A stretch of 64,000 nucleotides of DNA from positions 1 through 64,000 of the forward strand of contig CAMWNB010000002.1 in the NCBI GenBank assembly GCA_947175495.1, written 5' to 3'. The notes beneath the pieces were generated by a model. It worked only from the letters and a program-made list of their open reading frames with translations, was not told where the DNA came from and did no database searches. Each line of letters starts with the position of its first letter. Within the stretch, counting starts at the first letter, position 1. Made by a program: the position numbers and the translations under genes. Shown here piece by piece: positions 27,376 to 37,147 of this stretch. This DNA is from an uncultured Porphyromonadaceae bacterium. GTDB taxonomy: Bacteria; Bacteroidota; Bacteroidia; Bacteroidales; Muribaculaceae.

Positions 27376-28776
27376 CTATTTTTCGAGCCGTACGACCTTG
27401 TTGGCCGCAGATCGGCGGCGTGCGCGAGCTTTTTCGAGTTCGCTCTCAAGGCCAATGATCCGGCGCTCTACTGATGTGTTGCCGCTGCGGTATTTCTCAC
27501 GCAATGAACTCAAGTCAGAACTGATGGCGGCGATTTCATCGTCGATACCAATGAGGTTCTCCATGGCGCGGCGGGCTTCGGGATTGCGGAACTCGGCGAG
27601 CGAGTGGCGCACGGTGCCGTCGGACATTGCTATGGCGAAGCCGTCCGAAGCCCGGGCACTCTCCTGCGAGGCATTGCGGGCCAGCTCGCTGACGCGGCGG
27701 CGCAGCGCATCGTAGTCTGTGTCGGGATTCTGTGTGGCCGCTATGCTTGTGATGCGTGCACGGGCTGCGATGTCCGGAGCGCCGGGCTCGACGTTGACCC
27801 TTCGTTGCGAAGGAATGAACTCGTAGATGGTTACTTTTCCGTCCGGCGCATTGCGGTCGGTGGCCCACCAGCCTATGCCCGCAGCCTCGTCGATGGCCAG
27901 CAGATAGTCGTTGGCGGGGGAATTGTAGGGCATGCCCACGTTTTGCGGCTGCAGATAGCTGCCGTCGTCGGTGCGCCGGGTCATGTAGATGTCGTAGCCT
28001 CCCAGGCCGTCGGCACTTTCGGCTGCGAAATATAGAGTCACACCGTCGGGCATCAGAAAAGGATAGCCTGAGGCATCGGCTTCTATGTCGATTTCAAGTG
28101 GCGCGGCGTTCTCTACCGTGCCGTCATCGAGTATGTCGGCGCCCATCAGCGTCATGCCGCCGATGCTGTCGGGTTCCGTCGTCCACAGCAGTTCGCGTCC
28201 GCACTGCGGGCGGAACGCGACATACGCGCCGTCAATGCCCGCGGCAGTTCCGTCCATCAGTCTTCCCGCTTCTGGCGAGAGACGGTACTGGCGGAAGAAG
28301 TCGTAGGCGTCGACAGTGAGCGAATCGATGATTTCCACTCGTTCCACTCGTTCCATCATGTTGAGCATGGTTACGGAGCGGCTGCGCATTTCGTCGAGCG
28401 ATTCGGGGATTGCGGCCTTTCGGTTCTTGCGCAGGGCAGTCTCCCATGTGTCGAGATGGTCGGATGCATCGGACGGGCGATATTGGTCGAGGGCTATCTC
28501 CGCCAACAGGCGGGAGGCGTCGGCCACGCCACGGCTTTCTGCCACCTTGAGCGGAGCCACAGCCTCGCCGTTGCGGTCGAGGGCGCAGAGTGTTGCGCCC
28601 AGATAGTAGGCTGCGTTGCCATCGCGCGGCGTTTTTTTGTGCAGGGCCTGCAAGGCGGGGAGAGCCTCCTCGTAGCGGCCGTCAAGGAACAGCTTTTTCG
28701 GCGCGTCAATCGGGGCACCGGCCGAAAACAGCCAGGCGCCGAGGGCGATTGAGCCTATATATAGTCGTTTACGCAT
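27376..28776 (-). CDS. Secreted TPR/PD40-like beta-propeller protein
   Basis: Signal peptide; TPR-like N-terminus; ASGYPFLMPDGVTLYFAAESADGLGGYDIYMTRR. Confidence 0.8.
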   Translation of the reverse strand: MRKRLYIGSIALGAWLFSAGAPIDAPKKLFLDGRYEEALPALQALHKKTPRDGNAAYYLGATLCALDRNGEAVAPLKVAESRGVADASRLLAEIALDQYRPSDASDHLDTWETALRKNRKAAIPESLDEMRSRSVTMLNMMERVERVEIIDSLTVDAYDFFRQYRLSPEAGRLMDGTAAGIDGAYVAFRPQCGRELLWTTEPDSIGGMTLMGADILDDGTVENAAPLEIDIEADASGYPFLMPDGVTLYFAAESADGLGGYDIYMTRRTDDGSYLQPQNVGMPYNSPANDYLLAIDEAAGIGWWATDRNAPDGKVTIYEFIPSQRRVNVEPGAPDIAARARITSIAATQNPDTDYDALRRRVSELARNASQESARASDGFAIAMSDGTVRHSLAEFRNPEARRAMENLIGIDDEIAAISSDLSSLREKYRSGNTSVERRIIGLESELEKARARRRSAANKVVRLEK

Positions 28777-28839
28777 GCTGATTAGTATATAAATCATGCA
28801 AATTTAGCGAAAATCTCCCAAAGTTCGGCTGAAAAGCCG

Positions 28840-28847
28840 TATATTTG
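28840..28847 (+). promoter_or_regulatory. Promoter -7 element (TATATTTG) for the GH2 gene
   Basis: tatatttg 18 nt before ATG at 28866. Confidence 0.5.
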
Positions 28848-28865
28848 CACAAAATTCACGTTTGT

Positions 28866-31310
28866 ATGAAATGTAAGACCGCTATTATCGCCCTGTGCGT
28901 GGCTTCTGCCACGGTTCTTGCAGCTCCAAGAGAGACGCAGCTGCTGGACCATGGATGGCACTTTGCGTTTGGTGACGCATCTTCGCCGGAGAAAGATTTC
29001 GGCAATGCCACAGAGTACTTTACCTATCGCACCAAAGCGGCCTCAATTCACAATGCCGGTCCGTACGCCCCGGGCTACGACATGAGCGCCGACTCTGCGC
29101 GGTGGCGTCCGGTGGACCTTCCGCACGACTGGGTGGTCGACCTGCCGTTCGACAGCACGGCCAGCCATAGTCATGGCTACAAGACGGTGGGCTGGCAATG
29201 GCCAGAAACATCGGTGGGATGGTATCGCAGGACATTCGCGGTCGACAGTGCCGACATGGGCCGCCACATCTATCTGCAATTCGACGGAGTGCACCGCGAC
29301 AGCCATGTTTGGGTCAATGGTTTCTACCTCGGTCATGAGCCGAGCGGCTATGCCACACGCACTTACGACATCACCGACTATCTTGACTACGGCAAGGACA
29401 ACATCGTGGCCGTGCGCGCCGATGCGTCGGTGGAGGAGGGGTGGTTCTATGAAGGTGCAGGCATCTATCGCCATGTGTGGCTCGTAAAGACATCGCCTGT
29501 GCATCTCGAGCCTTTTGGCATCGCCACGCATGCGGAGATGGACGAGACAGACCTCGGCCATGCCACGCTGCACGTGCAGGCTGAAATCCGCAACGACTCG
29601 CGCCTTGACAAGGCAGTCGCACGCCTGCGCCATACGCTGCGCGATGCCGACGGACGCGCTGTGGCGACGGTCGAGAGTCCACGCACGGAAGTGGCTCTTA
29701 AGGCCATAGCCTCGGCGTCTGCGTCCGTGCCTGTGAGTAATCCGCGTCTTTGGGACACCGAGCACCCTTATCTATATCGCCTCACTACCGAACTGCTTGA
29801 CGCCGACGGCGCCGTGCTCGACGAGACCGTCACGCCCATAGGTTTCCGCACCATCCGCTTCGATGCCGACAGCGGTTTCATTCTCAACGGGCGTCGTGTG
29901 CCGCTGCGCGGCGTGAACATGCACCAGGATCATCCCGGCGTGGGCACGGCCATTCCCGACGCCCTGCAGGCCTACCGCCTGCGCGAGCTCAAGAAGATGG
30001 GCGTGAACGCCTATCGCTCAAGTCACAACCCCATGACGCCGGCCATGCTCGATGCATGCGACAGCCTTGGCATACTCGTGGTGGAGGAAAACCGCCTTAT
30101 GGGCATCAACGACGAGCACATCGACTTGCTTGAGCGCATGATCCGCCGCGACCGCAACCATCCTTCCATAATAGCATGGAGCGTGGGCAACGAGGAGTGG
30201 GGACTCGAGTGGCGTCCGCAGGGCGAACGCGTGGTTGCAACCATGCGAGACCATGTGCACCGCATCGACCCTACGCGCCCGGCTACAGCCGCCACCAGCG
30301 GAGGACCTGCCACAATACTCAATGCCGATGTGGCAGGCTACAACTATGTGGTGCAGAATCCTATTGATGACAATCGCATCAGATTTCCGCAACGCACAGC
30401 CATGGGCAGCGAGGAAACCACCGGCTCCGGCACCCGTGGCGTCTACCGTACCGACACTTTGGACGGCCGCATGATGGCGCACAACCGTCGACCGGCAAAT
30501 CCCGACAGCATGCTCAACTGCATAGAGCGCGGCATGCGCTTCTACGCCGAGCGTCCCTGGCTGGCCGGCCTGTTCTACTGGACCGGTTTCGACTACCGCG
30601 GCGAACCCAATCCGATGAAATTTCCGGCTACGGGATCGCAGTTCGGCCTGCTCGACTACTGCGGCTTCCCCAAGGACGAGGCATATTATGTGAAAGCATG
30701 CTGGACGGACGAGCCGGTGCTGCATCTGCTGCCGCACTGGAATCTTGAAGGCTGCGAAGGGGACAGCGTGAGCGTGTGGGCCTATACCAACTGCGATGAG
30801 GTGGAGCTGCGCGTCAATGGCCGCTCCCTCGGCCGACGCAAGGTGGAGCCTCTGAGCCACGCCGAGTGGCACACGGTTTATGCCCCGGGCGAGCTTCGTG
30901 CCATTGGCTGGCGCAACGGCCGCAAGGTGGCCGACACTCGTGTGCGCACTGCCGGCGCTCCCGCGGCGGTGGCGGCGACAGCCGACCGCACTTCGTTGAG
31001 CGCCGACGGCGCGGATGTGGCAGTAGTCAACATCAGTCTGTCGGACCGCAAAGGCAATTTCGCGCCGACAGCATGCGTTCCTGTCACAGTTGAGGTCGAA
31101 GGTCCCGCGCGCATACTCGGCGGCGGAAACGGCGACCCCGCATGGCAGGCCGTAGAGCGACCTGTCGACCCCTCGTCGCGCACCTTCACTCTCCCCTCTT
31201 TCAATGGTCTTGCACAAGTGCTAATTCAGACGACTGACGCTCCCGGCAATATAACGCTGCGCATCAGTGCCGCCGGCGACATCCGTGAGCTGAGTCTGCA
31301 ATCCAGATAA
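28866..31310 (+). CDS. Glycoside hydrolase family 2 beta-galactosidase-like enzyme
   Basis: RRTFAVDSADMGRHIYLQFDGVHRDSHVWVNG, IIAWSVGNEEWGLEW, PWLAGLFYWTGFDYRGEP; signal peptide. Confidence 0.93.
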   Translation: MKCKTAIIALCVASATVLAAPRETQLLDHGWHFAFGDASSPEKDFGNATEYFTYRTKAASIHNAGPYAPGYDMSADSARWRPVDLPHDWVVDLPFDSTASHSHGYKTVGWQWPETSVGWYRRTFAVDSADMGRHIYLQFDGVHRDSHVWVNGFYLGHEPSGYATRTYDITDYLDYGKDNIVAVRADASVEEGWFYEGAGIYRHVWLVKTSPVHLEPFGIATHAEMDETDLGHATLHVQAEIRNDSRLDKAVARLRHTLRDADGRAVATVESPRTEVALKAIASASASVPVSNPRLWDTEHPYLYRLTTELLDADGAVLDETVTPIGFRTIRFDADSGFILNGRRVPLRGVNMHQDHPGVGTAIPDALQAYRLRELKKMGVNAYRSSHNPMTPAMLDACDSLGILVVEENRLMGINDEHIDLLERMIRRDRNHPSIIAWSVGNEEWGLEWRPQGERVVATMRDHVHRIDPTRPATAATSGGPATILNADVAGYNYVVQNPIDDNRIRFPQRTAMGSEETTGSGTRGVYRTDTLDGRMMAHNRRPANPDSMLNCIERGMRFYAERPWLAGLFYWTGFDYRGEPNPMKFPATGSQFGLLDYCGFPKDEAYYVKACWTDEPVLHLLPHWNLEGCEGDSVSVWAYTNCDEVELRVNGRSLGRRKVEPLSHAEWHTVYAPGELRAIGWRNGRKVADTRVRTAGAPAAVAATADRTSLSADGADVAVVNISLSDRKGNFAPTACVPVTVEVEGPARILGGGNGDPAWQAVERPVDPSSRTFTLPSFNGLAQVLIQTTDAPGNITLRISAAGDIRELSLQSR

Positions 31311-31311
31311 C

Positions 31312-32967
31312 ATGAAAGAAGAAAAGGAATCTCTGATCCCCATTATAGAACAAAGTATCCGCGACAATTGGGAACGTCCTGCGCTCACCAACTTCCGCGG
31401 CGTCACATTTCAATATCGTGATCTGGCCCGTAAAGTGGCAAAACTGCATCTGCTGTATGAGCATGCAGGCTTGCAGCCGGGCGAGCGCATCGCCATCTGC
31501 GGACGCAATTCGGCGCAGTGGGCGGTTGCCATGATTTCGGTGGTGACCTATGGGTGTGTGGCTGTGCCCATTCTGCCCGATTTCAAGCCCGACAGTATTC
31601 ATCATCTTGTGAATCATAGCGACGCGCGCTTCATGTTTGCGGATAATTCCATCTGGGAGAATCTCGATCCGGAGCAGTTGCCCGACCTTGTGGGTGTGCT
31701 TCGTCTCGGCGATTTCTCATTGCTGCTCTCGCGCAGCGACGAGCTTGGTGGCGCGCGTTCGCGTCTGAACGAACTTTTCGGCTGCCGCTATCCCGAGCGT
31801 TTTACGCCCGACGACGTGTGCTATGTGCGTCCTGCTGCTCCCGACATGATGCTTATAAACTACACGAGCGGTTCTACCGGCTTCAGCAAAGGAGTTGTGC
31901 TGCCGCACCGTTCGTTGCTCGGCAATGTTGAGTTCTGTCAGCACACCATAGGCTGGCTCGAGCCGGGCGACCGGATGGTGAGCGTGCTGCCGCTTGGTCA
32001 CATGTATGGTCTTGCGATAGAGTTGTTTTATCCGATATGCACGGGATGCCATGTCACATTCCTCACCCGCACGCCGGCGCCGCGTGTGATAATGGAGGCG
32101 ATGGCCGATATTCAGCCAAAACTGGTGACTACGGTTCCGCTCGTCCTTGAGAAAATCATCCGCTCTCGCGTATTGCCGCTTTTCGAGAAGCGACTGATGC
32201 GTCTTCTGCTGCGCACACCCGGGCTCAATGCCCGTCTGATGGCGCGGGCGCGGGCGGAACTTGAGCGTGCGTTCGGCGCAAATGTGCGCGAAGTGATAAT
32301 AGGCGGCGCGCCGCTCAACCGCGAGATAGAGGAATTCCTCGACAAGATACAGTTTCCATATGCCAACGTATACGGCATGACGGAGTGCGGCCCGTTCATA
32401 TCCTATATGTCGTCGCGCAACAGTCGTGTGGCATCGTGCGGGCTTCCTGTGCCCGGCATGGAAGTGCGTGTCGACTCTCCCGACCCGGCTGCTGAGCCCG
32501 GGGTGCTGTGGGTGCGCGGAAAGCACATGATGGACGGATATTTCAAGAATCGTGAGGCTACAGAAGCTGTGATGCGCGATGGCTGGATGAGCACAGGTGA
32601 CATTGCCAACATCGATGCCGAAGGTTTTGTCTATATCCGTGGTCGTAACAAAAACATGATTCTTGGCGCAAACGGTCAGAACATCTACCCCGAAGAGATA
32701 GAATCCAAGCTGAACAACATGCCCTATGTGGCCGAAAGCATAGTGATCGACCGTGGCGGCAAGCTCGTGGCTCTGATATATCCCGACCTTGATGCCGCGC
32801 GCGTGCAGAGTCTTGGCCAGCAGCAACTTCAGCAGACGCTTCGCGAGAATATCACTGTGTTGAATGCAGAGTTGCCGCGCTACAGTCAGATTTCCGACTT
32901 CAATATCTATCAGGAAGAGTTTGAGAAAACCGCCAAGCGCTCCATCAAGCGCTATCTATACAAGTAA
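31312..32967 (+). CDS. AMP-binding long-chain acyl-CoA synthetase-like protein
   Basis: LINYTSGSTGFSKGVVLPHRSLL, YGMTECGPFISY, STGDIANIDAEGFVYIRGRNKNMI. Confidence 0.93.
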   Translation: MKEEKESLIPIIEQSIRDNWERPALTNFRGVTFQYRDLARKVAKLHLLYEHAGLQPGERIAICGRNSAQWAVAMISVVTYGCVAVPILPDFKPDSIHHLVNHSDARFMFADNSIWENLDPEQLPDLVGVLRLGDFSLLLSRSDELGGARSRLNELFGCRYPERFTPDDVCYVRPAAPDMMLINYTSGSTGFSKGVVLPHRSLLGNVEFCQHTIGWLEPGDRMVSVLPLGHMYGLAIELFYPICTGCHVTFLTRTPAPRVIMEAMADIQPKLVTTVPLVLEKIIRSRVLPLFEKRLMRLLLRTPGLNARLMARARAELERAFGANVREVIIGGAPLNREIEEFLDKIQFPYANVYGMTECGPFISYMSSRNSRVASCGLPVPGMEVRVDSPDPAAEPGVLWVRGKHMMDGYFKNREATEAVMRDGWMSTGDIANIDAEGFVYIRGRNKNMILGANGQNIYPEEIESKLNNMPYVAESIVIDRGGKLVALIYPDLDAARVQSLGQQQLQQTLRENITVLNAELPRYSQISDFNIYQEEFEKTAKRSIKRYLYK

Positions 32968-32990
32968 TCTGATTTTTTGCCTGTAATGAA

Positions 32991-33028
32991 ACGCCCGCTC
33001 GGCCACATCGGCCGAGCGGGCGTTTTTT
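32991..33028 (+). terminator. Rho-independent terminator after acyl-CoA synthetase
   Basis: cgcccgctcggcc / ggccgagcgggcg then tttttt. Confidence 0.93.
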
Positions 33029-33050
33029 GTATAGAAGTCAATGTCGCGGC

Positions 33051-34244
33051 TTACTTCACGAGGGCAGCGGTGTCGCGGGCAATCATGAGTTCTTCGTCGG
33101 TGGGCACAACCACCACTTTCACCTTGCTGGCCGGAGTGGAGATGACGACTTCCTCGCCGCGGACCTTGTTGGCCTCGGCGTCGATTTCCACACCCATGAA
33201 GGCGAGGGGCTTGCACACGTCGGCACGCAGGCCGCACTGGTTTTCTCCGACACCGCCGGTGAAGACGATGATGTCGACGCCACCCATTTCGGCTGCGTAA
33301 GCGCCGATATACTTGGTGATGCGCTGCTCGTACATGTCGAGGCCCAGCTTGGCGCGTTCGTCGCCGGCATTGACGGCGGCTTCGATCTCGCGCATGTCGC
33401 TGCTGATGCCGGTGAGCCCGGCGATGCCGCTTTCCTTGTTGATGATGCGCTGGATGTCGGCTGCGCTCAGGCCGTGCTTGGTCATGAGATAAGTGATGGC
33501 TCCGGGGTCGATGTCGCCTACGCGGGTACCCATCATGAGGCCTTCGGTGGGGGTGAGACCCATGGATGTGTCGACGCTGCGGCCGCCGTCGACGGCGGTG
33601 ATGCTGCCACCATTGCCCACGTGGCAAGTGATGATTTTAACGTCGTGTATGTCAACGCCGAGAATCTCGCACACTCGCTGCGACACATAGCGGTGGCTGG
33701 TGCCATGGAAGCCGTAGCGGCGCACGCCGTCCTCTTCATAGTATTTGTAGGGCAGGGCATACATGAAGCTCTTTGCGGGCATTGTCTGATGGAAAGCCGT
33801 GTCGAATACGCCCACCTGCGGGACGCCGGGGAGCAGGGTTTCCATGGCTTCTATGCCGGTCATGTTGGCGGGGTTGTGGAGCGGAGCGATGTCGTAGCAC
33901 TGGCGAATCATCTCCTTCACTGCCTCGTCGATGACCACACTCTTGGCGAATTTTTCGCCTCCGTGCACCACGCGGTGGCCGACGGCATCTATCTCCTTGT
34001 AGCTTTTGATGCAGCCTTCTTTGGGGTCGGTGAGCTGACGGAGCACAGCTTCGATAGCGCCTTTATGGTCGGTGAGACCGAGTTCCACGATGTCTTTCGA
34101 ACCGTCGGGGCGCTTGAACTTGAGGAATCCGTCGCTGAGACCGATTTTTTCGACGCCGCCTTCGGCAAGCACATGTTCGCCGTCGGTGTCGATGAGTTTG
34201 TATTTAACCGAGCTGCTGCCCGAGTTGAGAACAAGTATCTTCAT
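33051..34244 (-). CDS. ackA: Acetate kinase
   Basis: MKILVLNSGSSSVKYKLID, VGHRVVHGGEKF, FDTAFHQTMP, RRYGFHGTSHRYV. Confidence 0.97.
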   Translation of the reverse strand: MKILVLNSGSSSVKYKLIDTDGEHVLAEGGVEKIGLSDGFLKFKRPDGSKDIVELGLTDHKGAIEAVLRQLTDPKEGCIKSYKEIDAVGHRVVHGGEKFAKSVVIDEAVKEMIRQCYDIAPLHNPANMTGIEAMETLLPGVPQVGVFDTAFHQTMPAKSFMYALPYKYYEEDGVRRYGFHGTSHRYVSQRVCEILGVDIHDVKIITCHVGNGGSITAVDGGRSVDTSMGLTPTEGLMMGTRVGDIDPGAITYLMTKHGLSAADIQRIINKESGIAGLTGISSDMREIEAAVNAGDERAKLGLDMYEQRITKYIGAYAAEMGGVDIIVFTGGVGENQCGLRADVCKPLAFMGVEIDAEANKVRGEEVVISTPASKVKVVVVPTDEELMIARDTAALVK

Positions 34245-34248
34245 GGTA

Positions 34249-35265
34249 TTATGCGTTTTCTTTCAAGCCTATGGCCTGATTGGCAGTAATGATGATGGTT
34301 TTGTAGATGTCTTCGGGGAAAGCGCCGCGGCTGAGGTCGTTGACAGGAGCTGCGAGACCCTGGAGCACAGGACCGACGGCCTGCACGTTGCCCAGGCGCT
34401 GCACCAGCTTGTAGGCGATGTTGCCCACCTCGAGCGAGGGGAACACGAGCACATTGGCGCGTCCGTTGAGGGGGCTGTTTGGGGCCTTGGTGTTGGCCAC
34501 GGCAGGAACTATGGCGGCGTCGGCCTGCAGTTCGTCGTCGATGATGAGGCCGGGAGCCATCTCGCGGGCGATGCGTCCGGCCTCCTTTACTTTGTCGACG
34601 CGTTCGTGCTTGGCAGAGCCTTTGGTAGAGAAAGAGAGCAATGCCACGCGCGGCTCAATACCGGCGATGTCGCGGGCAGTCTGTGCAGCGCTCACGGCTA
34701 TCTGTGCGAGCTCTTCGGCGGAGGGGTCGGGCACAACGGCGCAGTCGGCGAACACGAGAATGCCGTTGGTGCCGAACTTGAGGTTGTCGGGCAGCAACAT
34801 GATGAATGCGCCGCTGACCACGCTGATGCCTTTCTGTGTCTTGATCACCTGGAAAGCTGCGCGCAACACGTTGCCTGTCGTGTTCATGGCTCCGGCCACC
34901 TGTCCGTCGGCGTCGCCGGCCTTTACCATGAGGCAGCCCAGATAGAGGGGGTTGGCGGCGGTGAGGCGTGACTCTTCTTCGGTCATGCCTTTGCTGCGGC
35001 GCAGTTCAAGCAGCAGCGGAGCGTAGCGGTCGATGACGGCTTCGTCGGCGGGGTTGACGATAGTGGCTTTGCCGATGTGCTGGAGCTTGAGCTCTGATGC
35101 CAGGCGTATGATTTCGTCGGGGGAGCCTATGAGGATGATTTCGGCCAGACCGTCGGCAAGGATGCGGTCGGCTGCCGAGAGTGTGCGGGGTTCAGTGCCT
35201 TCGGGCAGCACTATGCGCTGAGGCATTGATTTGGCTTTAGCCGATAGTTTTTCAAATAACGTCAT
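34249..35265 (-). CDS. pta: Phosphate acetyltransferase
   Basis: [68 protein letters not shown]. Confidence 0.97.
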   Translation of the reverse strand: MTLFEKLSAKAKSMPQRIVLPEGTEPRTLSAADRILADGLAEIILIGSPDEIIRLASELKLQHIGKATIVNPADEAVIDRYAPLLLELRRSKGMTEEESRLTAANPLYLGCLMVKAGDADGQVAGAMNTTGNVLRAAFQVIKTQKGISVVSGAFIMLLPDNLKFGTNGILVFADCAVVPDPSAEELAQIAVSAAQTARDIAGIEPRVALLSFSTKGSAKHERVDKVKEAGRIAREMAPGLIIDDELQADAAIVPAVANTKAPNSPLNGRANVLVFPSLEVGNIAYKLVQRLGNVQAVGPVLQGLAAPVNDLSRGAFPEDIYKTIIITANQAIGLKENA

Positions 35266-35417
35266 CGCTATACGTGTTTTGGTTTATGGTTTTATGGTGC
35301 AAAGTTACCATTTTCGGCGCACACCTGCGAAATAAAAAAGCTAAAAATTGAGTGCCACGAACATTAGTGAAACAAGTTTGTTGAAAATTAAAGAACTCAT
35401 CACAACAATGTCATATT

Positions 35418-35570
35418 ATGAACAAGAAGAAAAATAAACGGAACACTTGGCTGGCCATAGGTGCGGTGTTTCTTATCGTGCTGCTTCTGATCTGGCTGAC
35501 ATACGCCGACTTGCTCGGCGACACCGACGTGGCCGCATGGTTGGGCGGAAACGTGGCGGATATGGCTTGA
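35418..35570 (+). CDS. 50-aa single-pass membrane microprotein (not in supplied ORF track)
   Basis: Hand translation: MNKKKNKRNTWLAIGAVFLIVLLLIWLTYADLLGDTDVAAWLGGNVADMA*; followed by hairpin terminator at 35595. Confidence 0.65.
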   Translation: MNKKKNKRNTWLAIGAVFLIVLLLIWLTYADLLGDTDVAAWLGGNVADMA

Positions 35571-35594
35571 AAAACGGGAGATAAACAAAAAGCA

Positions 35595-35623
35595 AAAGGC
35601 ACGGCCCGGAGGGCTGTGCCTTT
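35595..35623. terminator. Bidirectional terminator between the microprotein and rplS
   Basis: aaaggcacggccc-gga-gggctgtgccttt. Confidence 0.8.
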
Positions 35624-35647
35624 GTTGTCTGTTGATAGTGCCGTATC

Positions 35648-36001
35648 TTATTTCACTACGCGGCGCTCCTTGATGCGGGCCTTTTTGCCGGTGAGGTTGC
35701 GGAGGTAGTAAAGTTTTGCGCGACGCACTTTACCATACTTGTTGATGGTGATGCTGTCGATGAAGGGCGATTCGATGGGGAAGATACGCTCCACGCCGAT
35801 GTTGTCGCTCATCTTGCGCACGGTGAAGCGCTTCTTCACGCCTTCGCCGGAGATGCGGATGACTACGCCGCGATACTGCTGGATACGCTCTTTGTTGCCT
35901 TCTTTGATACGGTAAGCCACGGTGATGGTGTCGCCGGGGCCGAATTCGGGATGCTGCTTGCCGGTTGCGAATGCTTCTTCGGCAATTTTAATCAGGTCCA
36001 T
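35648..36001 (-). CDS. rplS: 50S ribosomal protein L19
   Basis: [62 protein letters not shown]. Confidence 0.97.
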   Translation of the reverse strand: MDLIKIAEEAFATGKQHPEFGPGDTITVAYRIKEGNKERIQQYRGVVIRISGEGVKKRFTVRKMSDNIGVERIFPIESPFIDSITINKYGKVRRAKLYYLRNLTGKKARIKERRVVK

Positions 36002-36156
36002 TGTTTTGATTATTATAATGTTAACATTACTCGCAACATTCGCCGGCTGCATGTCCGTGCCAGAGGTTGCGAAAATTCGGTTGCAAATTTAGTGATTTCT
36101 ACTGATTTATGCAAGCGGTAATGCCAACTTTTTTGCCTGGCGCCTGTTGTTTATGG

Positions 36157-37071
36157 TTATTGCTGCGTGGTTTCGGATTTGAGACCGTAGTTGAACGGCA
36201 TGTCGGCCGCCACATGGTAGTTGCCGCCCATTGCTTCGCAGTTGAAGGAGATGGTTATGCCGCTGAAGATGTTCAAGGTGCAGCTGAGATTGCTTATGGG
36301 GAAGGAGGGATTGGGTGTGTCCTTGTGGTAGGGGTCGAATTCTTCATTTCGCACCAGACGTATGTTGCCGTTGGCATCGAAGGAGTAGGGAATGTCGCGG
36401 AATTCTATTTCGAGATTGAGATTCTCCATTGCTTGTGCGAACACGGCGTTGTACACAGTGATTCTTGCGGTGTGTTTTTCCGTGTCGAGATTTACGAGGT
36501 AGATGGGCTTGGTGCTTTTGAACGAAGTGCCGGTGCTTTGGTCTGTCGCGTATGTGGTGCCGGTGCTCCATGTGGAGGGGCGTGTGATGTAGATCACATA
36601 GTTCGATATTTCCATGCGTATTGCGCGTTCGTATCCAACCACTGTTTGGTCCATCAGGTCGGCGACATGGTTGATGGCGCCTATGCGTACGGAAGAGAAC
36701 ATGGGCATCGTTTCGGCAGCGAAACCTTCTGCTGTCGGCAGGACGTTGGTGTCTTCCGCAAGCATCCAGCCTGTATCGTTCATTTTCAGCGGCAGGTCGG
36801 CGAAGGTGGCTTTAGGCAGGACCTTTCCGTCGGGCAGGGTGAAATTGTTGAGTGTGAATCCCATTGTCAGAGCGGTGTAGTTGGTGAGTATCTCAAGCGA
36901 GATGGACTGCTCCGATACGGTCTGTCCGGTGAGACGGTCGATGGTGTAAGCTATTGCGGAATTGATGTTTTCGGTGGTTTTTTGCTCGGTGTTGTCGCTG
37001 TTGAGGCAGGACGTTGTGAGTGCCATTGCAGCTACGGCCACGGCCCAAAGAATGGTCTTGAATCTGTTCAT
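36157..37071 (-). CDS. Uncharacterised lipoprotein (Bacteroidales type)
   Basis: Lipobox ALTTSC; no domain recognised. Confidence 0.65.
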   Translation of the reverse strand: MNRFKTILWAVAVAAMALTTSCLNSDNTEQKTTENINSAIAYTIDRLTGQTVSEQSISLEILTNYTALTMGFTLNNFTLPDGKVLPKATFADLPLKMNDTGWMLAEDTNVLPTAEGFAAETMPMFSSVRIGAINHVADLMDQTVVGYERAIRMEISNYVIYITRPSTWSTGTTYATDQSTGTSFKSTKPIYLVNLDTEKHTARITVYNAVFAQAMENLNLEIEFRDIPYSFDANGNIRLVRNEEFDPYHKDTPNPSFPISNLSCTLNIFSGITISFNCEAMGGNYHVAADMPFNYGLKSETTQQ

Positions 37072-37147
37072 TATGTATTATGATTATGTTTACTATATTG
37101 CGTCTGCAAATTTACGCCATTTAAGGTGTATGTACAATAAAAATACG

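Noticed and set aside
25914-27458. 514-aa + strand ORF
   Set aside because: Antisense to cstA; His/Gly/Ala-rich low-information translation
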